Source: Liolophura sinensis
Lineage: Eukaryota > Mollusca > Polyplacophora > Chitonida > Chitonidae
Direction of reading: 5' to 3'
Length of the DNA stretch: 64,000 nt
Assembly (NCBI RefSeq): GCF_032854445.1
Contig: NC_088295.1
Span: forward strand, 35,930,510 to 35,994,509
The translations under genes were made by a program, and so were the position numbers. The notes beneath the pieces were generated by a model. That model searched no databases, had not been told where the DNA came from, and was given only the letters and a program-made list of their open reading frames with translations. The stretch's first letter is position 1. Every line of letters begins with the position of its first letter. Below, in pieces: positions 13,001-26,200 of the stretch.

Positions 13001-16000
13001 TGTAAAAAAAAAAAAAAATACTTATAGGCCCAGACAAAACCTACCAGTATATATTGGCATGGTTAGCCCCTCTTCTTAACTCATGTAGCTGTGTCGCTGT
13101 TGATGTGTCAAACACTCTTATCAATGTACCCTACAAGTACAATTCACAACAAATTAAATCCTGATGTTAATAAGAAGAATGTTTTGTACCTTTAAGGAAG
13201 ACGATTCCCAACAGTTGTCCCAAACATATTCTACAAACCTTTCAGGACCATAGCAAATGTTGAAAGACAACTTTATCTTAGATGTAAGTAAACATTGAAA
13301 AAAAATCTCCTTATCTATTCATATCTTCTGGTTTGTGGAATGTGGTAACAATAGTTTGACAAAATAATTCTGTAAACATAACTTCCACTCCAGTGTTTCA
13401 GCTAAAGTACCTTTTCTGATGATGTAGCTAGCCGTGTCCCCTGCAGATTAAGGGCTATACAGCTAAGCTGGGCCTCGTGGGCGGGGATATCTACAGGGGA
13501 CTTTTCTGTGTTTGCTAGGTCTACCAGCTGAACATGACCTGTCTTCCTACCAGGGTAAGCCAGCAGGGAGTTGTTGCCATTTGGACACAACTCGCACAGA
13601 CCTGTAGGAGAAAAACAGACATGCTAAATTCACTTTACAGTCATGCCACCAGTATTCTTACATAAAGCCTAAAGAAGGCATTTTATTATTTATTTATTTA
13701 TTTGACATGCTGTACTCAAGTATATTCACTTTATATAAAACAACAACCGACATTATGGCAGGAGGAAACACACAGGCAAAGCCCAGGGAAAACCCATGAC
13801 CATCAGCCGGTGACTGCCACACCTTCCTACATACAACCAGTGAGGTCAGCATGAGCTGGACTTCAATTCACAGCGACCGCATTGGTGAGAGGCTCCTGTG
13901 TTATTGTGTTCCACTGGCACTTAAACCACCTCAGCCACAGAGGCCCCAGAAGGCACTTTAACAGTTTAAGCCAATAAAGCGAAAGAAACAAACGGAATAG
14001 AAAATCACTTGTATAGTGTACTGGTCTTGGTAGGTTAGATTAATTGTTGATTGACTGATTGCTAATTTTTTTCATTTACATCAGAAACCTGACAACCTCT
14101 TGGCAGCTGAAATATCAAGAACTGGATTCCGACGTGTGGTCAATTAAATCCACATGTAATGATTAATACAATGTACATGCTACTGACAATTTATCTAGTC
14201 ACACCAAAGAAATTTCATGAAAAGCAGATATTCTGGATTAATCTGAAGTCTGAAAACATTAAAAAATCTCAGACTGTTCACAGTGTTTCACACGTACCTT
14301 TTGTGTTTTGGCAAGTTTCAAAGACATGAAGCTGTTGTGGATTTTGTGTAAATGTATAAACTTTGATTATTGCATCTAAAACAGCTACGATTCTGAAACA
14401 AAAAACAGAAGAATATTATTTAAAGAGTCACAAAAAAAAAATTCTAAAAGTTTTGAATGTACATCGAATTCTGACCAGTGAACTGTAAGGACCTTGTTTT
14501 CAATTAAAATACAACAAAGGTCATTTCAAAAGACATAGATGACACAGGAAACATAAGGTTAAAGTAGATAATTTTCAGGATTATAAAGGAATACATACCG
14601 ATCCCTCCTCAATCTGACACTTCTGACTTCTGAGGAAAATTCTAACTCTATCACATGTTTTTTCTTCAGGTCATCCCAAACCATAACTGCAAAATCAAGC
14701 AAATTTTTAAGATGTTATCATGTACAAAATCACATTTTACCATAGTAGCATGCAAGATAAATTCATGCTATACTGGTTCACAAAATGCATGTGCTTGTGT
14801 GTGTGATATATGTAACTAAATGGTGTAGTGCTATTCCAATGTGGTACATGTAAGCAGTGCATACATACACCTTTATAAAGCATGACCTTCAAATAGCTAT
14901 TTGCAACTGAAACATGCAGATATAACATTCTGATCTAATATAGCTGGCACTTTACCTTTGTTAGGGGGATATTTGGGGTTTTTTCCCACCTCCAACTAAT
15001 GCCAAGTAATTGCAACGAAATAACATTTCAACATGACCAATGCCTCCATCTGGGAAATCTGAAAACATATACAAATACAGATAAAAATAATTGCCTACTC
15101 AGTACCAGTAATAATCACTCTGAAAGATATAACAGTTGGCATAAATATATAATTTACTCCATTCACATATAATTACAATCACATACAAAAAATTTACTGT
15201 ATCAACCATTCAAACAAATCAAAACACCCCATCATAATTCATAAAATACTCGCCTTGTCTTTCTTTTTCTTTCAGTGGATCTGCATTGTAAACACGAAAT
15301 CCGTTTTCCATCCCACATGCAAAACAGCCTGTTCAGTAAAGAAGACATACACATGAAATACTTAGTAAATACTGATATCTTAATATTCTTCTTACAATAA
15401 CATTTGCACAGGAAAAATGGTAAATAATTCCACCATCAGAGGAAGACCTGTACACTTACACCAAGAGATTTTGTGTCAAATTTCTGCCACCAAGATGATA
15501 TGAGACAGTTACCAAAAATCTACAGCCTACATCTGATCAAATTGCTTGTGAGCCAGAAGATATAACACCTTGACCAGGAAATAATATTTATGTTACAAAA
15601 ATTCTTGTTTGGAAACATTTTTAAATGATGATAGAAAAGATTTACAGATTAGCATGTAAATGTTACCTTCCTAATACACAAGCATGGAAGTCACAATTCA
15701 CAGGATCATACGGCCATCATACAGTGTGACAAACAGCTTATAATGTAATTATGGACTAAGTTTAATGATATAATGCAGAGGTATATCTTAAGAAATGAGT
15801 AATATTTACCTGCCCACAAGTTAATCTAAGGTGAAATATTTGTCTGCCTTGCATAAAGTAAAAGTATGCATAAAACAGAAAGCTACAAGACGTATAAGTG
15901 AAATTACTCGAGTAGGGCGTAAACCCCAATCGAATAAATAAATAAATAAATAAAGCTACAAGGCACACACAACTGAGTCATGCATAATCCTTACCCCTAA

Positions 16001-17070
16001 TGTACATGTACAAGGAACTTTTTTCATTTTTCTTTCCTATCAGCAGTCGGTGAAAGTTGGCCAGATTTCAGAATTCTAGGACACACTTAATTGATTCCAC
16101 TTGAGGAATAACACTAGGCAGCGATTTTATTGCAAAGAACTTCTATTATGTCAGGAAAGCAATGTTCGCATGGTGTCACCATGTTTTGGCCAATATTTTT
16201 CTCAAGCGAATAGTAAGAAAAATATAGGCACTCATGTTACAATGTTGCTATCCTTGACCTGAAATATTGACTGTTATGCAATAATTTGAGGACTTCTGTT
16301 TTTACGACCAAACATCATGACACTTAAAACCTAATTTTGAGGAACAAAGCTTGTTTCTGAGCCTGGAATTATTCAATGCTGGCATTCAAAGTAAATACAC
16401 ACATCAAATAAATTACAAATAATAAACAGGGATGTCAACAGACTGGCTTACTGTTCATGACAGTTGTGAATATATTCACCTGGTTTTGGGTTAACTCCTT
16501 TGAGCCATTACTGTTTAAGGTGATTTTGAAACGTTATGAGAATATTTGACAACAATTTTCTCTGTGACTCAGAAAAAGGTTAAAACATAACTAACTAGAT
16601 ACAATGAAATGATGTCGAACAGTTGGTATCAGTGACACTAACAACATATAGCGTGCGTGGTATTGTAATGTTCGAGCAAACAGCCTACAGGCTCATGGTA
16701 TTTATCACCGCTGTAAGAATGTCATTTGTTGGAAAGAAAAACAGAAGTATATATAACAATAGCTTGATCGGCAACATACGCTGATTAATCATACAAACTG
16801 TTGTTCGAAGGCTTTGTTTTAAGAAGTGGCAGAGACAAAAAGTTTTACTGGATGTAATGTCGCAGCTGTCAAGAAAGCCGTTCAAAGGGGGAGTGTCAAC
16901 ATCAACAGCAGACGACACCGAAGTAAGGAACACGTGAAACCTTCGACGGTATCACATTTTTCTGACATAACTCAGCACAGATTAACATGGGCTTTTGCTT
17001 CACCTTGATCTTGGTTCCATCCTGCATACAGAAGGCCGTTCCCGTGAGGATTTGATGTGCCTAAATTCAT
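10054..17070 (-). CDS. WDR45B: WD-repeat PI3P-binding autophagy protein WDR45B (WIPI3), 10 exons
   Basis: Exons, in transcript order: 17070-17004, 15328-15254, 15058-14956, 14686-14599, 14392-14298, 13601-13411, 13130-13045, 12698-12597, 11446-11325, 10160-10054. All phases fit. The total is 1036 bases: 344 codons plus stop plus one extra base. Human WDR45B is also 344 aa. The protein is a seven-bladed beta-propeller. The Leu-Arg-Arg-Gly that binds phosphoinositides is at about residues 224-227 (exon 7), and the C-terminus [10 protein letters not shown] is the family signature. It acts on the phagophore in autophagosome growth. Two oddities: intron 2 starts with GC (AAG|GCGAGT), and exon 3 has an A6C4 run (plus strand 14975-14984) one base too long, which breaks the frame after Gly-Gly-Gly-Lys-Lys-Pro. 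Paralogue WDR45/WIPI4 is less likely, as the match along exons 4-10 is closest to WIPI3. Confidence 0.93.
10320..10620 (+). mobile_element. SINE-B, head missing, in WDR45B last intron
   Basis: It matches the 24.7-kb copy through GAGAAGTTAGAGCAAGGAAA, GGTGTCAGTATAATGTGATT, TGATACTTCAGAGGTGGCAG, TTGTTAAGCACAACGTTAAA and an (ATTC)n tail. Confidence 0.75.
13686..13947 (-). mobile_element. Full-length SINE-A in WDR45B intron 6
   Basis: Full copy with AGAAGGCATTTTA at 13673-13685 and AGAAGGCACTTTA at 13948-13960, a 13-bp duplication with one change. It lies between WDR45B exons 13411-13601 and 14298-14392, that is, in the intron upstream of the 13411-13601 exon. Confidence 0.85.
15880..15955 (+). 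mobile_element. SINE-A tail fragment in WDR45B intron 1
   Basis: Only the 3' part remains: CGTATAAGTGAAATTACTCG, AGGGCGTAAACCCCAATCG, then (AATA)n. Confidence 0.75.
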
Positions 17071-17270
17071 AGTATCCCCCTTTCCTTTGTTGAACTAGCA
17101 TCAAAACATTTACGTTTCGACAACCGGAAGTTGTCTGTATCTTCCGTGTCGCAATGATTTGTGGGACAGATATTCAACCCGTTTCACTCGTACGTTTATT
17201 TTAAATGCAAATAACCAAGGTCGAAAACGTACGAGTTTACTTAACCTCTGCTCACCGTTTAAAAGACATC
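17071..17270. promoter_or_regulatory. Bidirectional promoter between WDR45B and ECHS1
   Basis: Only 200 bases separate the two start codons, which face away from each other. Within it, ACCGGAAGT at 17123-17131 is a near-perfect ETS/GABP (NRF-2) site, and CTTCCGTG at 17141-17148 holds a second, inverted core. GABP sites are common in bidirectional promoters and in nuclear genes for mitochondrial enzymes, which fits ECHS1. No TATA box is evident. Confidence 0.6.
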
Positions 17271-20200
17271 ATGGCCTCACTGCAAAGGGCATGTCAAGTT
17301 GGATACAAACTTATTCGGCCTGCTGGGCTTCTGGAAAGTTTTAGCAAGCAACTGTATGTAGCAAGATGTTTGTCTACAGGTTTGTTGAGTATTGAATGCA
17401 AAATAAAAACATCGTGGACAAATGACATGGGAATATTTCAGTGGAATTTATCACAAAACTTCAGGGACTAAGGCTTGTACATAGATGCTATGCAGTCCCA
17501 TGGCTCTAACTTGAGCAGAGTTATACACTGCTGTTGCTATGGCAAATGGGAGAACAACTGCATGCATAGCTAAGGCATTGATCCTGACAAACCAGCTGTC
17601 CTAACTGTGGAGCGCTGCTGTCCCAAGTAGATTTTTCCAAGTTACGCACTCAAGTGCTCCTCTTGTCGATACACTCTGTGAATAAATTTCTGAGGTAAAA
17701 TAACGAAGCTGAGGATCAAGATATGTAAAGTGATGCCACTGGAGAACTGGCAGAAAAACATGCCATGGGCAATGTTCAACCTGAACATGGATACATCAAC
17801 ACAGATGATTTGATTGGCTTGTATCAGTGGTATTTTAAGCTGGTAGCCTGATAGGGAGCAGTGATATGACCAACATAATGTTAAAAGTGATGTCATAACA
17901 CTATCAACAATATATGTATGTATATGTGCTTGTGGTTTTACGTTGTACTTAACTATTTTACAGTCACATGACAAAGAGGAGTCATTAGGTGTGTGTAAAT
18001 GTGTATGCTGTGTCTTTGCCACTGAAGTATTATGCTAAAGACACCAGATATGTCATGACACCCCACCCAGGCACTTTAAACTGACACCCCATCCAGTGAC
18101 ATTATAACGACAGCCCACCCAGTCATATGATAGTGACACCCCACCCAGTCACATTATACTGATGCCCCACCCAATCACATTATACAACCAACTGAGTCAC
18201 GTTACACTGACACCCCAACCGGCTAGTCATCACTAGTCATTAGACTGACACCCCACCTAATCACATTAGACTGACATGTCACCCAGTCACATTATACTGA
18301 CACCAGTCACATTATACTGACACCCAGCCAACCAGTCCTGTTTCCTTGCTCTAGCCTTGCTGGGCGCCTTGTGAGGCAGCTAAGAGTCGTTGGTATGACC
18401 TGACCCAGGTTTGATCTTGAAACTTCGAAGCGATCTCTTCTCAATCTTCTAGAAATAAACATTGTTTTGTTTAAATAATTTATAATAATAATATTAATAC
18501 TGGGTATTTGGCACATACATGTTGAAATATTATTATTTATATGTGTAAAGTTCAAACACTTTCCAACTGTTCGTTTGAAAAAAAAAACTCATTCTTAGCA
18601 AAGTGTTTCAATAATATTAACAAGATAACACAAAATATATGGCTCTTATTTTCTAGAATTGTCACAAATTGTGCAAAGCCAGCCGAACTCTCAAGGAGGT
18701 ATGGGGAACACCCTATTTATTTATTGTGGGATAAGGGACTCATCTGGCTTATGCACTGTTAAGTGTTAAGGTGATCATTTCACAGTACATACTGACACAG
18801 TGTATGTACACACATCTGATGATTCCTCATTAAGTACGACATAAACCTCAGGCGTATATACATATATATATATATACATACGTGGTGTGCATACTATATT
18901 TATTCACTCATACTTAATGCATCTTTTTATAAACAAGCTCCTTTGATTTACCAATAAACTTTTTGTCATAAGTTTATCAGTAGTGGTAAACAATTTCTGT
19001 TCCTGCCAATGAAGTGTCCTTTCTGGTTCATTTAGGTATCCCTATGTTGTTAAATTCATCAAGGGTACACTTTAGTACTACAAGTAGGATCTGAATGCTA
19101 CAGGTATTACATGTATTTTGTATATTTTGCAGGTCAGTATGAGTATATTCTCACAGAGACCCGTGGCGAAAAGAAGAATGTGGGTTTTATTCAGCTGAAC
19201 CGTCCTAAAGCTCTGAACGCCCTGTGTGATGGTCTGATGAGGGAGGTGGGACAAGCCATTGATCAGTATGAGAAGGATCCTAATATTGCAGCTATTGTCT
19301 TAACTGGAGGAGACAAAGCTTTTGCAGGTCTGCCAAGCTCTTTATCTTTTCCCTTGTGTGTGTCGTATCAACAGTTTCCAGTCGATTTTGAATCCCTTTG
19401 TGTTTGGGATATCCATCACTTACATTTCAATCCTGAGCTGGTAATAAATTATAAATGTTAACAAGTCTTGTTTTTAAAAATCATTTTTGGTTCACACTTC
19501 CTGTTGAGACTACAATGTAAGACTTGTTAGCCTCATGTCCTGTAACTTTTGACTCGGTGGAGGAAAGGTGCCTGTCTGGTGTCATCTGTGTAGTTTTTCA
19601 GTAAGGTAGCACTGTAAATATGACAACACTGTTCACACTTATGATAATGTGAAACATGACAGTATATTCACTGCAAACAAAATACAAAATTTCAACAAAC
19701 TGGTAGCTTGCAGGCTGTAAAGAAAGCGTCCCTGCCCTTATTCTTTGATTGGTTTCATTGACAAGATGATGTCAGCAGGGTTTGTTGGGCTGCTTGTGCT
19801 GTCTTGGGCTTGTTTTCATCACCAGTCACCTCCCTTGAATTCATTTTTCAGTGTATAGGCCCTGGGTCCATATTTATGAAACATCTTATGACTCAAGTCC
19901 AGAATGTATCAAAACGACAAATTAAAACGATTAAAATGTTTTGCTTTAGGAAGTTTAGAATTTGTACATTGATTGTTTTCCTTCCTCAATTTGGCTTTTT
20001 AAGACTTGCAATTTATGACATAAGTCTTAAGTTGCTTGGTAAGTATGAGTCCGGATCTACCATTTACCTAGGTTTTTGCATGACTACTTTGACAAATGGC
20101 CACCCTCACTGTCAATCATGTGTAATCTGGTAATTTGTGTTTCTATGAATGACGGCACTTTACTACGTTCAGATTTTACAAGCTGAGCTTGTGCTTCTCT

Positions 20201-23200
20201 CCACACTGATCTGTTAGTGTCACTCAAGTGGTTGTCTTATAAATGGTAAAATGTGGTACTGCCACGGCTGTGCACAAACATGTACCTGGTTTTGAACAGG
20301 AAATTCATAGATGCCTTTGCTCTTATTGCTTTTGGTGCTTTTACCCTTATTGAGAATAAGCAATCACCTGTCTACTGTCTAACGTTAGTTGAAGACCACT
20401 TCTCTTCTATCAATTTCGTCTGCAGGTCATGTACCAGCTGAACAGCAAAGATCAGTGATTTATCCGAGGGCATTCGGGTCTCCCCCACCTATAACATTGT
20501 GCACTATCTTCTTAAGTATGGCATTAAACAAACAATCAGTCAATCAAATCAAATCACAAACATGCAATGTGCTTGTTAAGGAAACATTTCTTTAGTCAGT
20601 ATTGTTTTGGTTGTTTGAAAATTTTATGAATGAATAAAAAGGAATTTTCTGCTTTATCTACAGCTGGGGCAGACATTAAGGAAATGCAAGACAAAGGCTT
20701 CACAGATGTTTACAAGGGAAACTTTCTCAGTCATTGGACAAGAGTGGCTGAGTGTAAGAAACCAGTGATAGCTGCTGTTAATGGATTTGCTGTAAGTCAT
20801 ACATATAAATACCTATTTTGTGGTTTTAATCTGCAGCTTTGAAAGCAAAAAGGGATTGTATATATTTGGCATGTCTCTGTGACTCTGTCGGGATCATCAT
20901 CTGCTTTAGCAGTGTTTTCCAGAAGATGTCTTATTGGTTAATGTAATGTCTAAGTTTGAGTCAAATTATAGACTGTCCAGATATGGGTGGTTTTTTTCTG
21001 GCCAGATATAAATTACAAATTGCAAAATAGTACAAAAATGTAACACAGTCATCATCATATATTTACTCTGATAACTTTCAGTTTCATATTAAAAACTTTT
21101 GCAGGTCACCTTCAGTATAAAACTGTGATTCGTAGTGACGTAAGCCTATAACTACACTTTGTTGACGTTCACAACTTGTGTGTACTGCACACATTGTTCT
21201 GTTGCCTAACGTGCTTTGATTTTCGATTATTATCTGGCATAGTTCTTAGAAAATCATCCATGTGTTGTTCCTGAATTTGCGCAATCTTGAATAATACGGT
21301 GAATGCAGTCAGTTTTGGCATGCCAGCAAGCTGATTACCAGCAAACATTTTTGCAAGGTGTATTAATTGTCAAGTTAAGGTTTGAATTCACACTATGAAT
21401 CCAAAGTTTGCTTAACTAATGATAATCAACAGCTGCTGTATTGATGTTTAAACATTCCTGTTACTTTCTTTTATTTGGTAGACCTGGATTCTGCTACTCA
21501 TTAAGCTGGCTGCCATCATATGAGCGAATCAAATTCCCCCAAAATTCTACAAAATGCAAACATAGCGAACATAAATCAGATACTATGGTGACATGGATAA
21601 TAGTGATAGGATATGGAAATATTTGAGACCTCAGGCATTCCGGCACTTCGCTCATACGAGTCAGCAACAAGCAGGCGACGAGGTGAAGGAAAATATGGGA
21701 AGTTATACGGAAGTGAACAACATTGGACAGTATTCATTGTCACTTACTTCACTTACAAGGCTGCGGGGTATTATTATCTTGGTTTACTGACACTGTACAT
21801 GGTTGTATCCTGTCACTCAGTAATCCATGTAATGAATCTATCGTGTGAAAGACCAATTAATTCAGCGCAGAAGACTGATTGATAGGTGAATCACTTCGGC
21901 AACCTGACCATTGAACAACCAAACAAAGGGAGATAACATAGTCAGCAGACACATAGCAGATTTCTGTAATATAGATACCCACAGGTGACCGTTGCTGCCC
22001 GCCTTTGAGAACTGCAGTATTTTTCTAGTAATATAATAATACATCTGTGAGATTTATACAGAAATATGTATCCCCAAAAAAGTGTAAAAGCTTCATGTTC
22101 TGTGTTAATTGATCCGAATGTTGTCCTGTTTTTCAGCTAGGTGGAGGGTGTGAATTGGCTATGATGTGTGACATCATCTATGCTGGAGATAAGGCACGAT
22201 TTGGTCAGCCAGAAATCAAGTTAGGAACTATACCAGGTATTGTGATAATGTCTATTATGTTGACAGAGAGTGTCTGTTATGTTGAGAGGGCATACCTATT
22301 ATGCTGACAGGGGTGATAGGTGTGGTGATGGGAGTTTAAATGATACTCTGAGGCAGACTTGTCTGAAGTGCTGAACTCAAACAGTAAGCTCTGACCCGTC
22401 AGGTTGCAGGATCAAGTGTAACCATATCTTAATTTACACTTTTCATAACTTTAAGCTCGAAATAGAGAATGAAAAAAACAACAGAAAGCGTACAGGTAAG
22501 TAAATACAGGTAAACAGTGGGTGAAGGATGCCCAGGCCTGTGCTTGGCTTTCTAGTTAGGATTTCAGAATGAATGAAGCATCCTGCTTCAAGAAATCTGT
22601 AGTGGAATGGCAGAAAAATGCTGAACAAGACAATGTTTTTAGTTTTATTGTCTTTTCTTGCACAGGGGCTGGAGGCACTCAGAGACTAACTCAGGTGATT
22701 GGCAAATCAAAGGCTATGGAAATGGTCCTTACAGGCAACATGATGGTGGCCACCGAAGCAGAGAAAGCAGGTCAGCTCTGTGCTTCAAGTGAAACATATA
22801 CACTGCTCCTTTGAATTGACACGTATCGATTTACTGCGAAATTAATGTGATGGCGTTGTGTCCCCATTTTTTTTTTTTTTTTTTTTTAAGTACCAGTATC
22901 AAAATATTTTTTTATTTCTCTTTGAAAAATTGTTGTCACAAATACATATCCAGGCAACACTGTTGGCCAGATTTGAGTGTATATCACGTTTTGATTAATG
23001 TAAATTTGTGGTATGATTAATAAAAACTGTGCTGACAATTGTAATCCTACCGTACCTGAGTAAACAAAGAGACATGCTCAAGCGGGAGTCATGGAACAAA
23101 CAGGATTTCACCTGAATTGCTTCCCTTCACGTTTGTTGGGTACTATTAAAGCCCTCAACACTATGCTGCCATTGACTCCAAGTTGTTCATTCTTATTTTC

Positions 23201-26200
23201 TAAGGCATTACGTTCCATTGATGGCACAACATTCTGCAAATAATTATGAATTCTCCTGCTTGGTGCATTTAGTTTACAGTATATTTACTAAAACACTGAA
23301 TAGTGGAGAGTCAGTCAGGGAAGTCTCCCCTCAGGCTATGTTTCTTTCAAATGGCCATGAGGCTGATTTTGGTTGATTATCAAAATGCTCAGGTGTTATA
23401 TATATAAAAATTTTGATATGTGTATTTTAGAGTTATCCTTTGCTCGACTTAGGATGACTTGGCTACAACCCTCCTTTGTGTTTAATTTGAGCGACAGATT
23501 TGTTGTCACCAGTCCAGCGATGTAACAATTTGTCGCCATATTTGTTTTCTAGGTTACACTTTGTCAAGGCAGATTAAGGTTTGTTGTCTTAAAAATACAT
23601 CATTCCACAAAAAAAAAAAAAAAATAAAGAATTCTTGATATACTCTTGTCTTTCATGTGCGAAGTTTGCTTTTCTCAAAAATAACAGTGTCCATTCGCCG
23701 GTAAAGCAATCCATTCAGTAATATGTTTGGCTTGGTAAATCACTTTACACATGATAATATTCCATTATTTCAAGACTTTATTGCAAGACATGCAAGAATT
23801 TTTATGACTGTTATTATTACACCGGGTAACTCATTCAACTACCTGAAATTCTCGTGTACATTTGTTATCATACAACTGTGGTCAGTCACGTTCAGATTTA
23901 GTTCTGCTTATTCCAGGCAGTACTAATTATCTCCCTTGTCAGGCTTTGATTTTACATGGATTCAGTTATGAAAAGGTACGAATTTTTTGCGCCTGGATGA
24001 GCGCGTTATTTCAAGGGAGCAGTGTCCATGCCGCTGTTTCAAGTTTCCAATCTCCTAGCAGTTAACTAATGATACAGGCATAAATTTTGTCTGTTACTTC
24101 ATTAAACTGTAATGTATATCTAAATATATTTGAATGCATGTAAATATTGCAAACTTTACCATGATGTCTGGTAAGTTGGTCTGTTTTTAATGGTAATAGT
24201 ATTTAATTGAATCTTGCTTTCTGGATATTCACTTCATAATGTTGAACTTCAAGTTGCTAAAAGCATGTCAATCAAATATTTCATTTCTTATTATCCGATT
24301 TCATTAGAGCTTTTGTATCTGTCATTTGGTGCCAAGGAATTGATAGGCAATCAAGCCTTCTAGTTCAAAAAAACAGGGCAAAGCAGGTAGCCATTTACAT
24401 GTACTGTGTGCAAAGCTCCTATTTTACTTTATTTAATTCTCTGCCTGGTATAAATCAGTATAAAAATTTGTTCAAACATGTCACAAATCTGTGTAATCTA
24501 ACTGTTCAGGTCTGGTAAGTAAAGTGGTGCCACGAGACCAACTGGTTGATGAGGCCATCAAGCTGGGAGAACAAATAGGAACAATGTCCAAACTGGCTGT
24601 GTCCATGGCAAAGGAGGCTGTCAATGCTTGTAAGTCACTGTCTTTGAGACAGAGCACTATATTCAAATTAGAGTTGACCTCTTCAGTGGTCTGATAGTTA
24701 GAACTCCTCCTGAAAGTCAGAAGACCCAGGATCAAACCCAGATCGAGTCATGCCAAAAACTTAAAGACCAAAAAATGGTAATTGTTGCTGCCTCGCTTGA
24801 TGTTCAGTAGTGTGAGGTTAGAGCAAGAAAACCGTCAGAGCAAGAAAACCGTGCTGCTTGGCCTAGTGGCCTAATGTGACCGGGTGGGGTGTCCTGTCTG
24901 GTGTCTTTGGAATGATACTTCAGTGATGGCAGCACTTTGGCCACATAGACTCATGCCACAAGAACACACAGTACATGTACACAAACCTAATGACTTCTTG
25001 TTGTCATATGACTGAAAGATTGTTAAATAGGATGTAAAACCAAATGCATGTAAAGGAGAGTCTCCATAAATAAAACATGGCTTGGAAAAAAATTTTATCA
25101 TCAATGTAATTTTGCGAAAGATGCCCAGTTTCATTAAATGTATTTCTAAGGCCTGTAGCTGCTCCTAATTATATATAGCGATACAGTGTACATGTAAAAT
25201 CTGCTTTTATTTAATCTTTTCATAAATAAAGTCATTTACTGTGTCAGGTTATTTCTGTCATAGACCTCATGTTGTAGCTTGGCTAAATAGTTGAACAATG
25301 ATGTAAGTTGACATCATCATATCACTGAACAAAGTTTGGCAACCAATCTGTACTTTGAAATTCTCTGGTTGTGATGTATTGAATGGTACTCAGCGCCCTC
25401 ACGGCTAGTTACACAATCTGTTAATTTCTCAGGGCTGGTCATCTTTTTGCCTTAGGTTAAAGAGGTTTATCACTTATCTAATGAGGTTGCTGCCTTGTAA
25501 GTGAAATATTCTTTAATACAGTGCAAAACATGATCTATTTATTTATTTATTTGATTGGTGTTTTACGCCGTACTCAAGAATATTTCACTTATGCAACGGT
25601 GGCAAGCATTATGGTGGGTGAAAACTGGGCAGAGCCCGGGGGTGACCCACGACCATCCACAGGTTGCTGGAAGACCTTCCCATGTACGGCCGGAGAGGAA
25701 GCTAGCATGAGCTGGACTTGAACTCACAACAACCGCATTGGTGAGAGACTCCAGGTTTATTACGCTGGGCTAGCGCGCTAACCAACTGAGCCACGGAGGC
25801 CCCAAAAGTGATCTAGATAAATAAATCAATAATAAATACATGGATCTTAACCTTGATAAGTATAATGTTTTGAAAAACTGACTGATTGTATTTTCAGCTT
25901 ATGAACTCTCATTACAAGAGGGCCTTCGATTTGAGAAGAAGATATTTCACTCAACATTCGCAACAGTAAGTTAATCATATATTTTTGCTCTCTTCAAAAG
26001 ATTATTCAACATGTATGTAGATTTATACCTTATGTTTTTTTTTGCATTTCTCAGGGGAAGATGATTAAATTGTATTAAAATTAAGATTTAACAGCACCAT
26101 GATAGGCTCATAGCCCAGTAGAACGTTTCTATTGTCATTTTGAACATGCCACAACTCTACGAGTTCAGCAAACTTGTGAGAAATGGACTTAAAATTTCAC

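Noticed and set aside
17642-18022. Minus-strand frame of 126 codons
   Set aside because: Lies in ECHS1 intron 1 and runs into the SINE-B tail; no homology and no splice sites that would make it an exon.
18056-18340. CRISPR-like array
   Set aside because: Units are contiguous and diverged, without unique spacers, and this is an animal intron; it is a minisatellite in a SINE.
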